From Streptomyces varsoviensis (lineage in GTDB: Bacteria; Actinomycetota; Actinomycetes; Streptomycetales; Streptomycetaceae), in contig NZ_JOBF01000031.1 of NCBI RefSeq assembly GCF_000718635.1, positions 1 through 64,000 on the forward strand: 64,000 nt of DNA. Reading direction: 5' to 3'. Shown here one piece after another: positions 25,046-33,881 of this stretch (positions are counted from its first letter, which is position 1; every line of letters starts with the position of its first letter). Position numbers and translations under genes: made by a program. The notes beneath the pieces were generated by a model, which did not search any database, was not told the origin of the DNA, and saw only the letters and a program-made list of their open reading frames with translations.

Positions 25046-25995
25046 GAGGCGGCTGCTTTCGTACGACGGGGGGTGCGCTCGCGGCGGACCACGCGCATCA
25101 CGACGCCCACGATGATCAGCGCGACGGCGAGGACGTAGGCGGCGGCGGCTCCGTACCCGGCGGTGAACTCCTTGAAGGCCTGCTCCCAGATGAAGTAGAC
25201 GATCACGGTGGTCGAGCCGAGGGGCCCGCCCTTGGTGGTCACGTACACGAGGTCGAAGACCTGGAGGGACTGGATGGTCTGCCACAGCAGCAGGAACACG
25301 CTGACCGGCGCGAGCGCGGGCAGCGTCACGTGCCGCAGTATCTGCCGCTTGCCCGCGCCGTCGAGGCGCGCGGCCTCGACCAGGGACTGCTGGACGTCCT
25401 GCAGCGCCGCCAGGTAGATGACGGTGCACAGGCCCGTACCGCTCCACAGCGTGATGATCACCAGGACGAGCAGCGCCTGCGAGGGGTCGGTGAGGAAGCC
25501 CTGCGGGGAGATGCCCAGGTGGTTCAGGACGGAGTTGGCCGCGCCGAACTCCGGGTCGAGGATGAAGGAGAACAGCACGCCCTGCGCGGTGGCGGAGATG
25601 ACGAACGGGACGAAGAACAGCGTCCGGTAGAGGCCGACGAAGCGGATGCGCTGGTTGAGCACGAGGGCCAGGGAGAGCCCGATGACGATGCTCAGGGGCA
25701 CGTACAGCACCGTGTAGAAGAGCGTGTTCCGTACGGCCTGGTGGAAGTTCGGGTCCTGGCGCAGGGCCTGGTAGTTGTCGAGGCCCACCCAGCGGCTGGG
25801 CGTGACGAGGTCGTTGGCCTGGAAGGACAGCAGCAGCGACCAGATGACCGGCAGGACGCTGAGGCCGAGGATGACGAGTACGGCGGGGGAGACGTACGCC
25901 CAGGCCGTTGCCGCCTCCTTGCGGCGCCGACGGCGCAGGGCACGCGGTTCGGACCGGTTCTGCGGCAGGGTCAGCGGTGTGGGAAGTTGGGGCAT
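25042..25995 (-). CDS. carbohydrate ABC transporter permease, MalF type
   Basis: 317 residues. A basic N-terminus (RRRRRKEAATAWAYVSP) precedes the first membrane span (AVLVILGLSVLPVIWSLLLS); five further hydrophobic spans follow. The EAA loop reads LVEAARLDGAGKRQILRHVT (~212). It pairs with the MalG-type protein encoded next to form the channel of a CUT1 sugar importer in the cytoplasmic membrane. It starts nine bases after the stop of the binding-protein gene, so the three form one transcript. Confidence 0.9.
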   Translation of the reverse strand: MPQLPTPLTLPQNRSEPRALRRRRRKEAATAWAYVSPAVLVILGLSVLPVIWSLLLSFQANDLVTPSRWVGLDNYQALRQDPNFHQAVRNTLFYTVLYVPLSIVIGLSLALVLNQRIRFVGLYRTLFFVPFVISATAQGVLFSFILDPEFGAANSVLNHLGISPQGFLTDPSQALLVLVIITLWSGTGLCTVIYLAALQDVQQSLVEAARLDGAGKRQILRHVTLPALAPVSVFLLLWQTIQSLQVFDLVYVTTKGGPLGSTTVIVYFIWEQAFKEFTAGYGAAAAYVLAVALIIVGVVMRVVRRERTPRRTKAAAS

Positions 25996-26004
25996 ATCGG
26001 GTCC

Positions 26005-27339
26005 TCAGCGCGGTATGAGCAGGGCGGCGTTGGACTCCTCGGCACAGGAGCGCACCGCTTCGGCGGGGCTCTTGCGGCCGAGCAGCACGGCGATGATGGC
26101 TTGCCCCAGGGACCGCGAGATGCGCGGGTAGGCCGGGTGCACGGGGCGTACGCGCGCCGAGGTGAGCGCCTCGGTGAACACGGAGAGGCCGGGGGTACGG
26201 GCGGAGTAGTCGTGCCACTCCTGGCGGTCCTCGCTGCGGCGGCTGAGCGGCAGGCTGCCCGCCTCGACGTCCCACCGGCTGTCCTGGGCGGGCTGGGTCA
26301 GCCAGGTGACGAAGGTCTTGGCGGCCTTCACGCGGGCCTCGCCGTTGTCGAACAGCGTCCAGGTGTCGGGCCCGGAGATGGTGACGGGACGGCGGCTGAA
26401 GCTGGGCAACGGGGCGACGTGGTAGTCGAGGTTCGCCTGCTTGACGTCCAGCAACTGCGAGGGGGCGGTCGGCACCATGCCCATCCGCCCGGAGAGGAAG
26501 ACCTGGTACATCTGCTCGCCGCCGGGCTTGGGGTCGACATAGACGCTCTTGTCGTCCGCCATCTCCTTGACGACCTCCAGGACGCGGGCGCCCACCTCCT
26601 CGAAGCCGATGCTCTTCCCGTCCTCGGCGATGACATCGCCGCCCAGGTCCCACACCATCGGCCACAGCCGCCACACCGTGTCCTCGTCGCCGGTCCCGGG
26701 CCAGCCGGTGCCGAACCGCCCCTTGGCCCGGCTCGTGAGCCGGCGCGCGGTCTCGGTGTACTCCTTCCACGTCCAGCCCGGCTTGGGCAGGTCGACCCCG
26801 GCGTCGGCGAACACCTTCTTGTTGCAGATCACGGCCAAGGAGTCGAGGAGGGCGGGGACCGCGCGGACCTTGCCGCGAATGGTGACGGCCTCCCGCGCGG
26901 GCGCGTGGTAGTTGCGCCACGGCGTCGACCACTGCCCCACCATCTCGGTCAGGTCGACCACCTGCGGGCTGCGGGCCACGCTCGCGAGGTCGGAGCCGAA
27001 GATATAGGCGATGTCGGGGTAGGCGCCGGAGGCGAGCGCGGCGGTGACCTTCTGCAGCATGGCGTCGGCCAGCACGCCGCCGCCCAGGTCCACGCGGATG
27101 TCCGGGTGGGTGCGCTCGAACTCGGCGGCCAGACCTTTGATGGCCTTGGACCCGACGTCGGTCTGGCCGTGCCACATCTGGATCGTGACGCGGCCGTCGG
27201 CGCCGACCCCACTGGCGGTATCCGCCGCGCAGCCGGACAGGGCGCCGCCGCCGGCCGCGAGGAGCGCGCCGGCGCCGCCGGCGCGCAGCACATTGCGCCG
27301 TGACAGGAGACCGGGCGCTCGGGGGACTGCTGTCATCAC
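26005..27339 (-). CDS. ABC transporter sugar-binding lipoprotein
   Basis: 444 residues. The N-terminus has a twin-arginine-like start (LLSRRNVLRAGGAGALLAAG) and a lipobox LSGC near residue 37, so it is an exported lipoprotein, perhaps by Tat. The mature part follows the family 1 solute-binding fold: VTIQMWHGQTDVGSKAIKGL, the FERTHPDIRVDLG block and a hinge-side GRMGMVPTAPSQL. It should capture oligosaccharides outside the cell and deliver them to the two permeases. It is the first gene of the minus-strand operon ending in the aldolase. The 126 bases upstream contain an AT-richer TTATATGGGGAAAAGGAG stretch where the promoter is likely. Confidence 0.88.
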   Translation of the reverse strand: MMTAVPRAPGLLSRRNVLRAGGAGALLAAGGGALSGCAADTASGVGADGRVTIQMWHGQTDVGSKAIKGLAAEFERTHPDIRVDLGGGVLADAMLQKVTAALASGAYPDIAYIFGSDLASVARSPQVVDLTEMVGQWSTPWRNYHAPAREAVTIRGKVRAVPALLDSLAVICNKKVFADAGVDLPKPGWTWKEYTETARRLTSRAKGRFGTGWPGTGDEDTVWRLWPMVWDLGGDVIAEDGKSIGFEEVGARVLEVVKEMADDKSVYVDPKPGGEQMYQVFLSGRMGMVPTAPSQLLDVKQANLDYHVAPLPSFSRRPVTISGPDTWTLFDNGEARVKAAKTFVTWLTQPAQDSRWDVEAGSLPLSRRSEDRQEWHDYSARTPGLSVFTEALTSARVRPVHPAYPRISRSLGQAIIAVLLGRKSPAEAVRSCAEESNAALLIPR

Positions 27340-27465
27340 TACCTCCAGGGGTTTGGCGCCCTGCGTCAGGCCGCCACCGTCGCGGGGCGCGGTGGCGGCG
27401 GGGAACTTATATGGGGAAAAGGAGACACGGGGAAGGGGGAGCGTCGAAAAGGCCGGGACGCGCGG

Positions 27466-27502
27466 GCACCGGGTCCCGGTCGCGCGGAGCGGGACCCGGT
27501 GC
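27466..27502. terminator. hairpin terminator after the GH114 gene
   Basis: Perfect 12-base arms GCACCGGGTCCC (27466-27477) and GGGACCCGGTGC (27491-27502) with a 13-base loop, five bases past the GH114 stop codon on the minus strand. It separates the GH114 message from the downstream transporter operon. Confidence 0.75.
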
Positions 27503-27507
27503 TCGGT

Positions 27508-28323
27508 TCAGCAGGTCTTGCGGACGTACTCTTCGTGGCCCTTGGGTTTGACGTTTTCGTCGCGGCGGACGATGCTCAGCTTGTCACCCCAGGCGGAGCA
27601 GGCCTTTTTCAGGCCGCTGTCCGTGTACTCGACGACATAGACGCGGGAGCCGTACGCCTTGGTGTACTTCTCGCACTCGTTGTACCGGCCGCACTCCTCG
27701 GCGACGGCGAAGTCAAGCCCGGTCTTCGCGTGGTCCTTGGCCAGATCCGGCGCGTTCTTCTGCGCGATGGCCAGGCCCTTGCTGTGGGCGTGCTGGGACA
27801 GGCGCGTGATGAGGTCCTCGGCCTGACTCGGGTCGAGGAGATCCTGGTAGCGGTCGTACGTGTCGTAGTTGTCGGGCTCGACTGCCTGGAAGCCCTTGGC
27901 GGCGCAGGTGTCGATCCAGCCGTTGACCTTTTCGGCGATCCGCTTGCGCTTGTCCTCGGTTCTGATGTCGAGGATGGCCTCGCCCCACTTGCCGTCGTAG
28001 ACGACCTGGCCCTTCGAGTTCTTCAGCAGCAGATCGGAGTCCCAGTCCCCCTCCTTCTTCGGCTGGGTCTGGAAGGCATTGACGTAACAGATGTTGTAGA
28101 GACCGGGCGCCGGGTCCGCCGTGTAGTCCCGACTGACGATCTTCACGCCGGCGGGCGGGGTGTAGGCGCCGCCGATCTGGTAGTCCCAACCGATATGCGG
28201 GTTGGGAAGTTGGATACCGGGGGCGGCCGACGCCGTGGAGGCGGCGGTCAGGCAGGCCGCCGCGGTGGCCGTAAGGGCCGCGGCAACCGTCATACCCCTA
28301 CGCACAACACGATTGAGGCTCAT
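27508..28323 (-). CDS. secreted endo-alpha-1,4-polygalactosaminidase (GH114)
   Basis: 271 residues. ATG at 28323 (MSLNRVVRRGMTVAAALTAT) gives a Sec signal peptide cleaved near STASA/APGIQ (~residue 34). The mature protein matches the GH114 TIM-barrel pattern: WDYQIGGAYTPP, VSRDYTADPAPG, YVNAFQTQP, the acidic GFQAVEPDNYDTY (candidate catalytic carboxylates, ~150) and GLAIAQKNAPDL. Four cysteines after the signal could form disulfides. GH114 enzymes cut alpha-1,4-linked polygalactosamine outside the cell. The neighbouring importer, GH4 enzyme and tagatose-type aldolase would handle the products. Divergent from a DeoR gene; own terminator. Confidence 0.85.
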   Translation of the reverse strand: MSLNRVVRRGMTVAAALTATAAACLTAASTASAAPGIQLPNPHIGWDYQIGGAYTPPAGVKIVSRDYTADPAPGLYNICYVNAFQTQPKKEGDWDSDLLLKNSKGQVVYDGKWGEAILDIRTEDKRKRIAEKVNGWIDTCAAKGFQAVEPDNYDTYDRYQDLLDPSQAEDLITRLSQHAHSKGLAIAQKNAPDLAKDHAKTGLDFAVAEECGRYNECEKYTKAYGSRVYVVEYTDSGLKKACSAWGDKLSIVRRDENVKPKGHEEYVRKTC

Positions 28324-28491
28324 CGTTGAGCTCCCACTGTTGAGGGCACGACCCCGCCTCGGAACCCCGGAAGGGCCCTGGCGACTGTGTCCGGACTCAT
28401 GGCGCGGGGCCAACTACCGGCTAGGCGTACCTCTGCGCCGAGTGCTCCACACCGGCGTTGCCACGGAGTAAAACCGAGCACATTCAGCCAT

Positions 28492-28511
28492 GTCAATAGA
28501 TTGGTTTTGAC
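28492..28511. promoter_or_regulatory. candidate DeoR operator GTCAA-N10-TTGAC
   Basis: In the 272-base divergent region between GH114 and DeoR, GTCAA (28492-28496) and TTGAC (28507-28511) face each other across ten AT-rich bases. A direct repeat GCGCATTC follows at 28529 and 28541. It is the only AT-rich symmetrical element here. Assignment to the DeoR protein is by position only. Confidence 0.45.
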
Positions 28512-28595
28512 TGAACTGCCAATGGTTCGCGCATTCATGTGCGCATTCTGCGCACGAGCGTGAGCGGAAGCAGTTGTCAAGGCTATGCTCACCGC

Positions 28596-29357
28596 GTGCT
28601 GAGAAACGACCGCCACGCGCGGATACTCGACCATGTGGCAGCGCAGGGCAGTGCCGACGTGACGCAGCTTTCCCGGCTGCTCGGCGTCTCGCCCGCTACC
28701 GTGCGGCGCGATCTGCGGCACCTGAGCGAGCAGCGGCTGCTCGACCGTACGCACGGCGGCGCGCTCCCCAGCGGACTCTCCATCGAACTGCCGCTCCAGC
28801 ACCGTGCCGCCCAGCGCTCCCCGCAGAAACAGGCGATCGCCCGCGCGGCCGCCGCGCTCGTCCCCGAGGGGGCGGTGGTCGGACTCAGCGGCGGCACCAC
28901 CACCACGGAAGTGGCCCGCATCCTCGCCGACCGCGGCCCGGTCACCATCGTCACCAACGCCGTCAACATCGCGGCGAACCTGGTGCTCCGCCCCACCGTC
29001 ACCCTGATCGTGATCGGCGGCACCGCCCGCAGCCAGAGCTACGAGCTGGTCGGCCCCATCGCCGAGAAGACCCTCGCCGACCACCACACCGACATCGCCT
29101 TCCTCGGCGTCGACGGCATCAGCGCCGCCCACGGCTGCACCACGCACGACCAGTTGGAGGCCGCCACCGACCGCGCCTTCGCCGGGCACGGCAGCCGTAC
29201 GGTCGTCGTCGCCGACCACTCCAAGATCGGCCGGACCACCTTCGCCAAGATCTGCCCGACGGCCGACGTGCACACCCTGATCACCGACTCCGAGGCCCCC
29301 CAGGCGGAGCTTGCGGCCATGGAGGACCTCGGGGTGCGGGTCACGGTGGTCAGCTGA
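28596..29357 (+). CDS. DeoR/GlpR family transcriptional regulator
   Basis: 253 residues from GTG (VLRNDRHARILDHVAAQGSA). The DeoR signature is complete: VTQLSRLLGVSPATVRRDLR with HLSEQRLLDRTHGGA (residues ~22-57). The C-terminal DeoRC sugar-phosphate sensor fold contains GLSGGTTTTEVA, VTNAVNIAAN and FLGVDGISAAHG. Such proteins usually repress sugar operons and release DNA on binding a sugar phosphate. It is divergent from GH114 and is the likely controller of the polygalactosamine locus. A TATGCT hexamer 8 bases before the GTG suggests a short or absent leader. Confidence 0.88.
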   Translation: MLRNDRHARILDHVAAQGSADVTQLSRLLGVSPATVRRDLRHLSEQRLLDRTHGGALPSGLSIELPLQHRAAQRSPQKQAIARAAAALVPEGAVVGLSGGTTTTEVARILADRGPVTIVTNAVNIAANLVLRPTVTLIVIGGTARSQSYELVGPIAEKTLADHHTDIAFLGVDGISAAHGCTTHDQLEAATDRAFAGHGSRTVVVADHSKIGRTTFAKICPTADVHTLITDSEAPQAELAAMEDLGVRVTVVS

Positions 29358-29367
29358 GACGGTCCGG

Positions 29368-29402
29368 CCGTCAGCCGTCAGCCGTCAGCCGTCAGCCGTC
29401 AG
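29368..29402. repeat. 7-bp tandem repeat, five copies
   Basis: Five perfect copies of CCGTCAG (29368-29402) lie between the convergent DeoR and DMT-transporter genes. A simple slippage-type array; no function proposed. Confidence 0.9.
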
Positions 29403-29409
29403 CCGGAGG

Positions 29410-30420
29410 TCATTCCTCGGCCCCCGCGGACTGCCGCGGAGCGCGCCGGCCCCGGCCCCGTTCCGGCTCGGTAGCGACCGACGGGCTCGGCCGCCCGGAG
29501 CCCTCGTGGACCGCGAGGAACACCACGGCGAACAGCAGCAGTGCCGTGCCGGTGAGGACGATCGCGTTCAGCCGCTCGCCGAAGGCGAGGACGCCGATGG
29601 CCGCCGCGGCGAGCGGATCGACCAGGGCGATCACGGAGGCCGTGGTCGCCCGTACCACGCGGAGGCCGGTGAACAGCAGGATGTACGCCAGCGCCGTCGG
29701 CACCGCCCCCAGGTAGAGGATCAGCCCCAAGGTCACCGCCGGCCGGTCCATGCCGGGCACCAGCCCCTCCCACCAGGCCAGCGGCAGCAGGCAGAGCATG
29801 CCCACGGTGAAGCCGGGCACCGTCGACTCGAACACGCCGCCGGGGCCGCGCCCGGAGAAGCGCCCCAGCAGGGTCACCCCGGCGTAGCCGACGGCGGAGA
29901 ACATCGCGTAGCCGATGCCCAGCAGGGGATCGGGCCCGGTCGTCCCGTCGGCCCCGCCCATCAGCAGCGCCAGGCCGGCGACGCCGCACACCACCGCGGC
30001 GATCCCGGCGGCCCCGGCGCGCTCGCCCAGCGTCAGCCGGGCGCCGACGGCCACCAGCACCGGGCCCGCGCCCAGCGTCGCCACCGTGCCCACGGCCAGC
30101 CCGGCCTGCTGCACGGCGGCGAAGTAGGCGGTCTGGGCCATCGCCATGCCGATGCCCGTGATCAGGGCCCGCCGCGGGTTCCCCGCGTACACCGCGCGCA
30201 GCGGGGGCACCGCCTCGGGCCGCCGGGCCCGCCGGACGGTATGGGCCGCCAGGAGCAGTACGACTCCGGCGAGGAACCGCCAGAAGGTGACGGCGACGGG
30301 CCCGATCCCGCCGGCGTCGTACATCGCGGTCGCCACGGCGCCGCCGGTTCCCCAGGCGGTGGCCGCGATCGCCACATAGAGAGCGCCCCGCCACACGGGC
30401 AGGGCTGAAGAGGACTGCAA
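29410..30420 (-). CDS. EamA/DMT family transporter
   Basis: 336 residues from TTG at 30420, which has GAGGAG at proper distance; the longer frame to 30489 lacks one. Two EamA halves of five membrane spans each: the first begins GALYVAIAATAWGTGGAVAT and includes GIGMAMAQTAYFAAV; the second contains GYAMFSAVGYAGVTLLG, ALAYILLFTGLRVV and the conserved ASVIALVDPLAAAAIGV. The C-terminal 35 residues are a basic, charged tail. Drug/metabolite efflux or uptake; substrate unknown. Confidence 0.85.
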   Translation of the reverse strand: MQSSSALPVWRGALYVAIAATAWGTGGAVATAMYDAGGIGPVAVTFWRFLAGVVLLLAAHTVRRARRPEAVPPLRAVYAGNPRRALITGIGMAMAQTAYFAAVQQAGLAVGTVATLGAGPVLVAVGARLTLGERAGAAGIAAVVCGVAGLALLMGGADGTTGPDPLLGIGYAMFSAVGYAGVTLLGRFSGRGPGGVFESTVPGFTVGMLCLLPLAWWEGLVPGMDRPAVTLGLILYLGAVPTALAYILLFTGLRVVRATTASVIALVDPLAAAAIGVLAFGERLNAIVLTGTALLLFAVVFLAVHEGSGRPSPSVATEPERGRGRRAPRQSAGAEE

Positions 30421-30581
30421 AGGACGTCTCCTCGGTCGATTGCCTGCACGAATGCTTCGTGGGCAACCCGCGCCGCCACCCCGGCGCACCGGGGTGGCGG
30501 CGTGACTGCCCGCCTCAGGCGGCGGGCGGCGGAGACGTCAACTTCACGTGCATGCGGGCACCTTACCGGGTGACGGGGCCG

Positions 30582-31868
30582 TCAGCCGACCTCGGCCGGG
30601 CGCGGTCCCGCCACAGCGGACAGGGACGGGTCGCGCGGTGTGGTGCGGTTGAGGAAGACGGTGAGCAGGGCGCCGATGATGTAGCACGCACCGAAGACCC
30701 ACATGGTGCCCTCCACACCGATCGGCGTCAGGCAGAGGCCGACGAGCGCCGGGCCGGCCGCCGTGCCCAGGCCCGCGCCGAGGTTCAGCCCGGCCATGGC
30801 CGCGCCCGTACGCCGCGGGGCGATCTGCGGCATCAGGGCGGACATCGGGGAGAACCCGGCCAGGCAGGCGCAGAACAGGCTGCCGACGAGCAGGGACAGC
30901 CAGAAGCTGTGGGTCGCGGTGGGGATGTAGTAGAAGGCGACCGTGGTGACGGCGCACCCGACGCAGCCCATCCAGCGCAGTACGGGCGTGACGCCGTACT
31001 TGTCGCTCCAGTAGCCGGCGAGCAGGTTGAACCCCAGGTTCACCAGGTACATGACGGAGTAGATGGTGAGCCAGTCGCCGAGCGCGAACCCGAGGGACTT
31101 CGTGAAGTAGACGGGCAGGAAGACCGGGAAGCCGAACTGCGAGACGCCGTTGATGACCCGGACCGCCCCCGCCACGGCCACCCTGGGCTCCTGCCAGAGC
31201 ACGGAGACGCCCTTGACCAGGCCGCGCAGCGGATTCTCCTCCGGGCGGGCGATCGGGCGGTCCCCGCCGGGGGCGCGCACCCGCATGCCGATGGCCGCGC
31301 CGATCGCGATCACCACCAGGGCCGCCCACAGCGTCGGCAGCGGTCCGATGAGGGCGATGGACTCCTTGGCGATCAGCGGGCTCAGCGTGGAGAAGCCCGC
31401 TATGTACGCGAACCAGAACCAGCCCACGGCCACGCCCAGCTTCTCCGGGCTCGCCGTCCGTACGACCCACATCAGGAACCCGTACGCGAAGAGCGGGTAG
31501 CCGAATCCGCGCAGCCCGTAGCAGATGAGCAGCGCCACCACCGAGTGCTGGGTCACCCCGAACGTGACGAAGAGGACGTGGAAGACCACCCACACCGCGA
31601 CGCCGACCGCCATCAGCCGGCGCGGGCCGAAGACGTCGGAGAGGGCGGCGGCCATCCACGCGGAGACCCCGGCGGTCACGCCGTAGAGCGTGAACATCAG
31701 GGCGACCTGGTGGGAGGGGAAGCCCTGGTCGTTGAGGAACGCCGACAGATAGCCCTGTTCGACGCCGTCTCCGATCATGAAGAACGCCAGAGCCAGATAC
31801 CCCGCTGCCAGACTTCGCGGAATGCCGATCCTGTCGAGGATATTGCTGTGTTCGCTTGCGTCCGGCAT
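30582..31868 (-). CDS. MFS transporter, RbtT/DalT/CsbX polyol-permease type
   Basis: 428 residues, about 12 membrane spans. The N-terminus RIGIPRSLAAGYLALAFFMI followed by GDGVEQGYLSAFLNDQG is characteristic of the ribitol/arabinitol transporter group; the MFS loop motif appears as LSDVFGPRRLM. The middle cytoplasmic loop (APGGDRPIARPEENP) separates two six-helix halves. It likely imports a polyol, pentose or nucleoside-like substrate by proton symport. It lies downstream of, and in the same direction as, the TenA-like gene and the GntR-PfkB-BtpA operon and is a candidate importer for that pathway. Confidence 0.82.
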   Translation of the reverse strand: MPDASEHSNILDRIGIPRSLAAGYLALAFFMIGDGVEQGYLSAFLNDQGFPSHQVALMFTLYGVTAGVSAWMAAALSDVFGPRRLMAVGVAVWVVFHVLFVTFGVTQHSVVALLICYGLRGFGYPLFAYGFLMWVVRTASPEKLGVAVGWFWFAYIAGFSTLSPLIAKESIALIGPLPTLWAALVVIAIGAAIGMRVRAPGGDRPIARPEENPLRGLVKGVSVLWQEPRVAVAGAVRVINGVSQFGFPVFLPVYFTKSLGFALGDWLTIYSVMYLVNLGFNLLAGYWSDKYGVTPVLRWMGCVGCAVTTVAFYYIPTATHSFWLSLLVGSLFCACLAGFSPMSALMPQIAPRRTGAAMAGLNLGAGLGTAAGPALVGLCLTPIGVEGTMWVFGACYIIGALLTVFLNRTTPRDPSLSAVAGPRPAEVG

Positions 31869-31980
31869 CGCTCCACCTTCCGTGTTTCTACGAGCGATCA
31901 GTAGCGGTGGCTGTCATCAGTCGGGTCGGGCAGTCGGTCAGTGGGCCGGTCGGGCCGGGGCGAATCGGACGAGGCGGCGG

Positions 31981-32652
31981 CTACTCGACATAGGCGGCGT
32001 CGTGGAAGCGGATCTCCGCGGCGAGCACCTTCCCGAAGACCGTGACCAGGTCCGCCGCGGTCTCGGGCAGGATCTCCAGCGCGTCGATCTCGGCTTCCAG
32101 GAACCGCACCTGCGTGGTGAAGGGCTCCTCGGTGTGCAGCCGCACCCAGTCCGCGATCTCGGCCCGCGCGGAGGGCGAGCGGACGGCCTCGCCGCACCAG
32201 GTCTCGTACAGCGACTCCGCCGCGTACATGCACGTCACGATGGCCGGGTAGCCGTACGCGTCGGCCGCGTCCAGGACCTCCTCGGTCAGCACGGACGCCT
32301 GCTCCTGGGCGCGCGGGCCGACCTCCGGCACACCGGTGGTCTCCAGCGCCCGGCTGAAGTAGTCGTACTGGTCCGTGACCAGGGCGTGGAGCGTACGGGC
32401 GTGTCCGGTCAGCGCCGCCGCGCCGGGCGCCTCGCGGACGGCCGCGCCCGCCAGCCGGGCCGCGGTGTCCACGAACTCCCGCTCGAAGAGCAGGTAGCGG
32501 GCGAAGACGGTGTCGCCGATGGTGTCGTCGGCGACCTCGCGGACGAACCGCATGGTGCGCGCCTGGTCCCATACGTCCGCGTTGCGCTCCTTGAGGGCCG
32601 CGCTGAGGGGGCCGGGCGGCGCCGACCGGGCATGTGTGTGCCGCGCTTGCAT
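31981..32652 (-). CDS. TenA/thiaminase-II-like protein
   Basis: 223 residues, normal TenA length. The all-helical TenA pattern is visible: VFARYLLFEREFVDTAARLA, DQYDYFSRALETTG, GYPAIVTCMYAAESLYETW (Cys in the position of the TenA catalytic Cys, ~140) and WVRLHTEEPFTTQVRFLEAE (late acidic residue). TenA enzymes hydrolyse aminopyrimidine amines in thiamin salvage, but many homologues lie in unrelated catabolic operons. No thi gene is nearby, so a thiamin role is not indicated. GGAGG precedes the ATG. A 112-base spacer leads to the MFS gene. Confidence 0.75.
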   Translation of the reverse strand: MQARHTHARSAPPGPLSAALKERNADVWDQARTMRFVREVADDTIGDTVFARYLLFEREFVDTAARLAGAAVREAPGAAALTGHARTLHALVTDQYDYFSRALETTGVPEVGPRAQEQASVLTEEVLDAADAYGYPAIVTCMYAAESLYETWCGEAVRSPSARAEIADWVRLHTEEPFTTQVRFLEAEIDALEILPETAADLVTVFGKVLAAEIRFHDAAYVE

Positions 32653-32996
32653 AAGGGGGTACCTCCGCTGTCGCTGCCGGACGTCGCCGGTGGGTGGGGA
32701 GTGGGGAGAGGGGCCTGGCGGCCGGGCCGGGAGGCGGCCCGGCCGCGTCGGCGCGGTTCCGCGGCCGGTGCTGACACGGCCGGAGGGGAATCGTCGGCGC
32801 CGAGGAGAGCCCGTCGTTCTGTTGGGGCCGGCAGTCGCGGGGCGGCCGTCGGCGGTGGCTGGTGGGCCGGTCCCGTGGCGGGGTTCGTCCCGGTGTCGGG
32901 GGCCGTGCGCCGGGGGCCCGGGGGTGGTTCCCGCACCGGGGGCCCGGCGGGCGGTGCGGCCCACCAGCGGTTTTCAACGGTCGAGCACGTCGCTGG
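32653..32996. other. 344-base gap, no gene seen
   Basis: Extremely G/C-rich, low-complexity sequence between the BtpA stop and the TenA start. Open frames on both strands are by-products of base composition and none has a plausible start. It may carry a promoter for the TenA-MFS pair, which would make these a separate transcript from the BtpA operon. Confidence 0.5.
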
Positions 32997-33881
32997 TCAG
33001 GGCAGTTGGTAGCCCGCGCGCTCGGCGTGCCGGGTGAACGCCCGGACCTTCGCCTGGTCGACCCGGCCCCACCAGCGGCCGTTCTCCTTGAGCGAGGAGG
33101 CCACGATGGCGCCGTGGCACAGGGAGAGCAGCCGTTCGGCGTTGTTCTCGGTCATGCCCGAGCCGATGATCACCGGCAGCCGCGTGGCGTCCATGATGCC
33201 CCGGACCTCGCTCTCCGCGGCCTCGTCGCCGGTGCGGCCACCGGTCGCGATGAGCACGTCCGCGTCGAAGAACTCGTTGTCCTCCGTCTGCTCGGCCAGG
33301 CTCCGGTCGGCGATGATGGAGTGCGAACCGTGCTTGACGTGCACGTCCGCGAAGACCTTGAGCTGCTCGGCGCGGAGCGTCGCCCGGTACCGGGTGGCGG
33401 AGGGGGCCAGCCCCTCGATGAAGCCCTCGTTGGCCACGTACGCGTTCGCCCACTGGTTGACGCGGACGAAGGACGACTGGGCGGCCTGGGCGGTGGCTAT
33501 CGAGCAGTGCGCGCCGTTCGCCAGGACGTTCACGCCGACCGGCAGGCCCGCCTTCTCGCGGACGTGGTCGCTGATCACGGCCAGGTTCGCCGCGGTCTCG
33601 AAGCCCTGGTCCTCGGGCTTGGGGAAGGGCAGGTCCCAGGCGTTCTCCACGATCAGGCCGTGGACCCCGCCCCGCTGGTACGCCGTGGCCTCCTCCACGG
33701 CGAACTTCACGATGTCCGCGATGGACTCGCCGCGGTAGTGCGGGCTGCCGGGGAGCGGCGGGCAGTGCACGACGCCGATGACGACGCGCTCGGTGCCGAA
33801 GATCGAGGTCAGCGCCGACTCCTTGGGCGGGAAGACGCCGACGGTTCGCTCGCCTGCGGTGTGGTCGACGGGGTTGTTCAT
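32997..33881 (-). CDS. BtpA/SgcQ family protein
   Basis: 294 residues, a TIM-barrel-type protein. Diagnostic blocks: VVIGVVHCPPLPGSPHY (~33), GVHGLIVENAWDLPF (~74), GVNVLANGAHCSIATAQAA (~115), FVRVNQWANAYVANEGFIEG, LIATGGRTGDEA and LPVIIGSGMTENNAERLL. The family includes cyanobacterial BtpA (photosystem I biogenesis) and E. coli SgcQ in a sugar operon; the reaction is not established to my knowledge. Its ATG overlaps the preceding stop (ATGA), so it is the fifth coupled gene of the GntR operon. Association with PfkB kinases suggests a phospho-sugar or nucleotide-derived substrate. Confidence 0.85.
   Translation of the reverse strand: MNNPVDHTAGERTVGVFPPKESALTSIFGTERVVIGVVHCPPLPGSPHYRGESIADIVKFAVEEATAYQRGGVHGLIVENAWDLPFPKPEDQGFETAANLAVISDHVREKAGLPVGVNVLANGAHCSIATAQAAQSSFVRVNQWANAYVANEGFIEGLAPSATRYRATLRAEQLKVFADVHVKHGSHSIIADRSLAEQTEDNEFFDADVLIATGGRTGDEAAESEVRGIMDATRLPVIIGSGMTENNAERLLSLCHGAIVASSLKENGRWWGRVDQAKVRAFTRHAERAGYQLP

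Noticed and set aside
24161..27175. 1004-codon open frame across the transporter operon
   Set aside because: Only its last 294 codons are the real MalG-type permease; the rest is an out-of-frame shadow of the MalF-type and binding-protein genes.
28414..28595. DasR-type operator near the amino-sugar genes
   Set aside because: I looked for the ACTGGTCTAGACCAGT-like palindrome and found no good match; the GTCAA/TTGAC element is a better candidate for local control.
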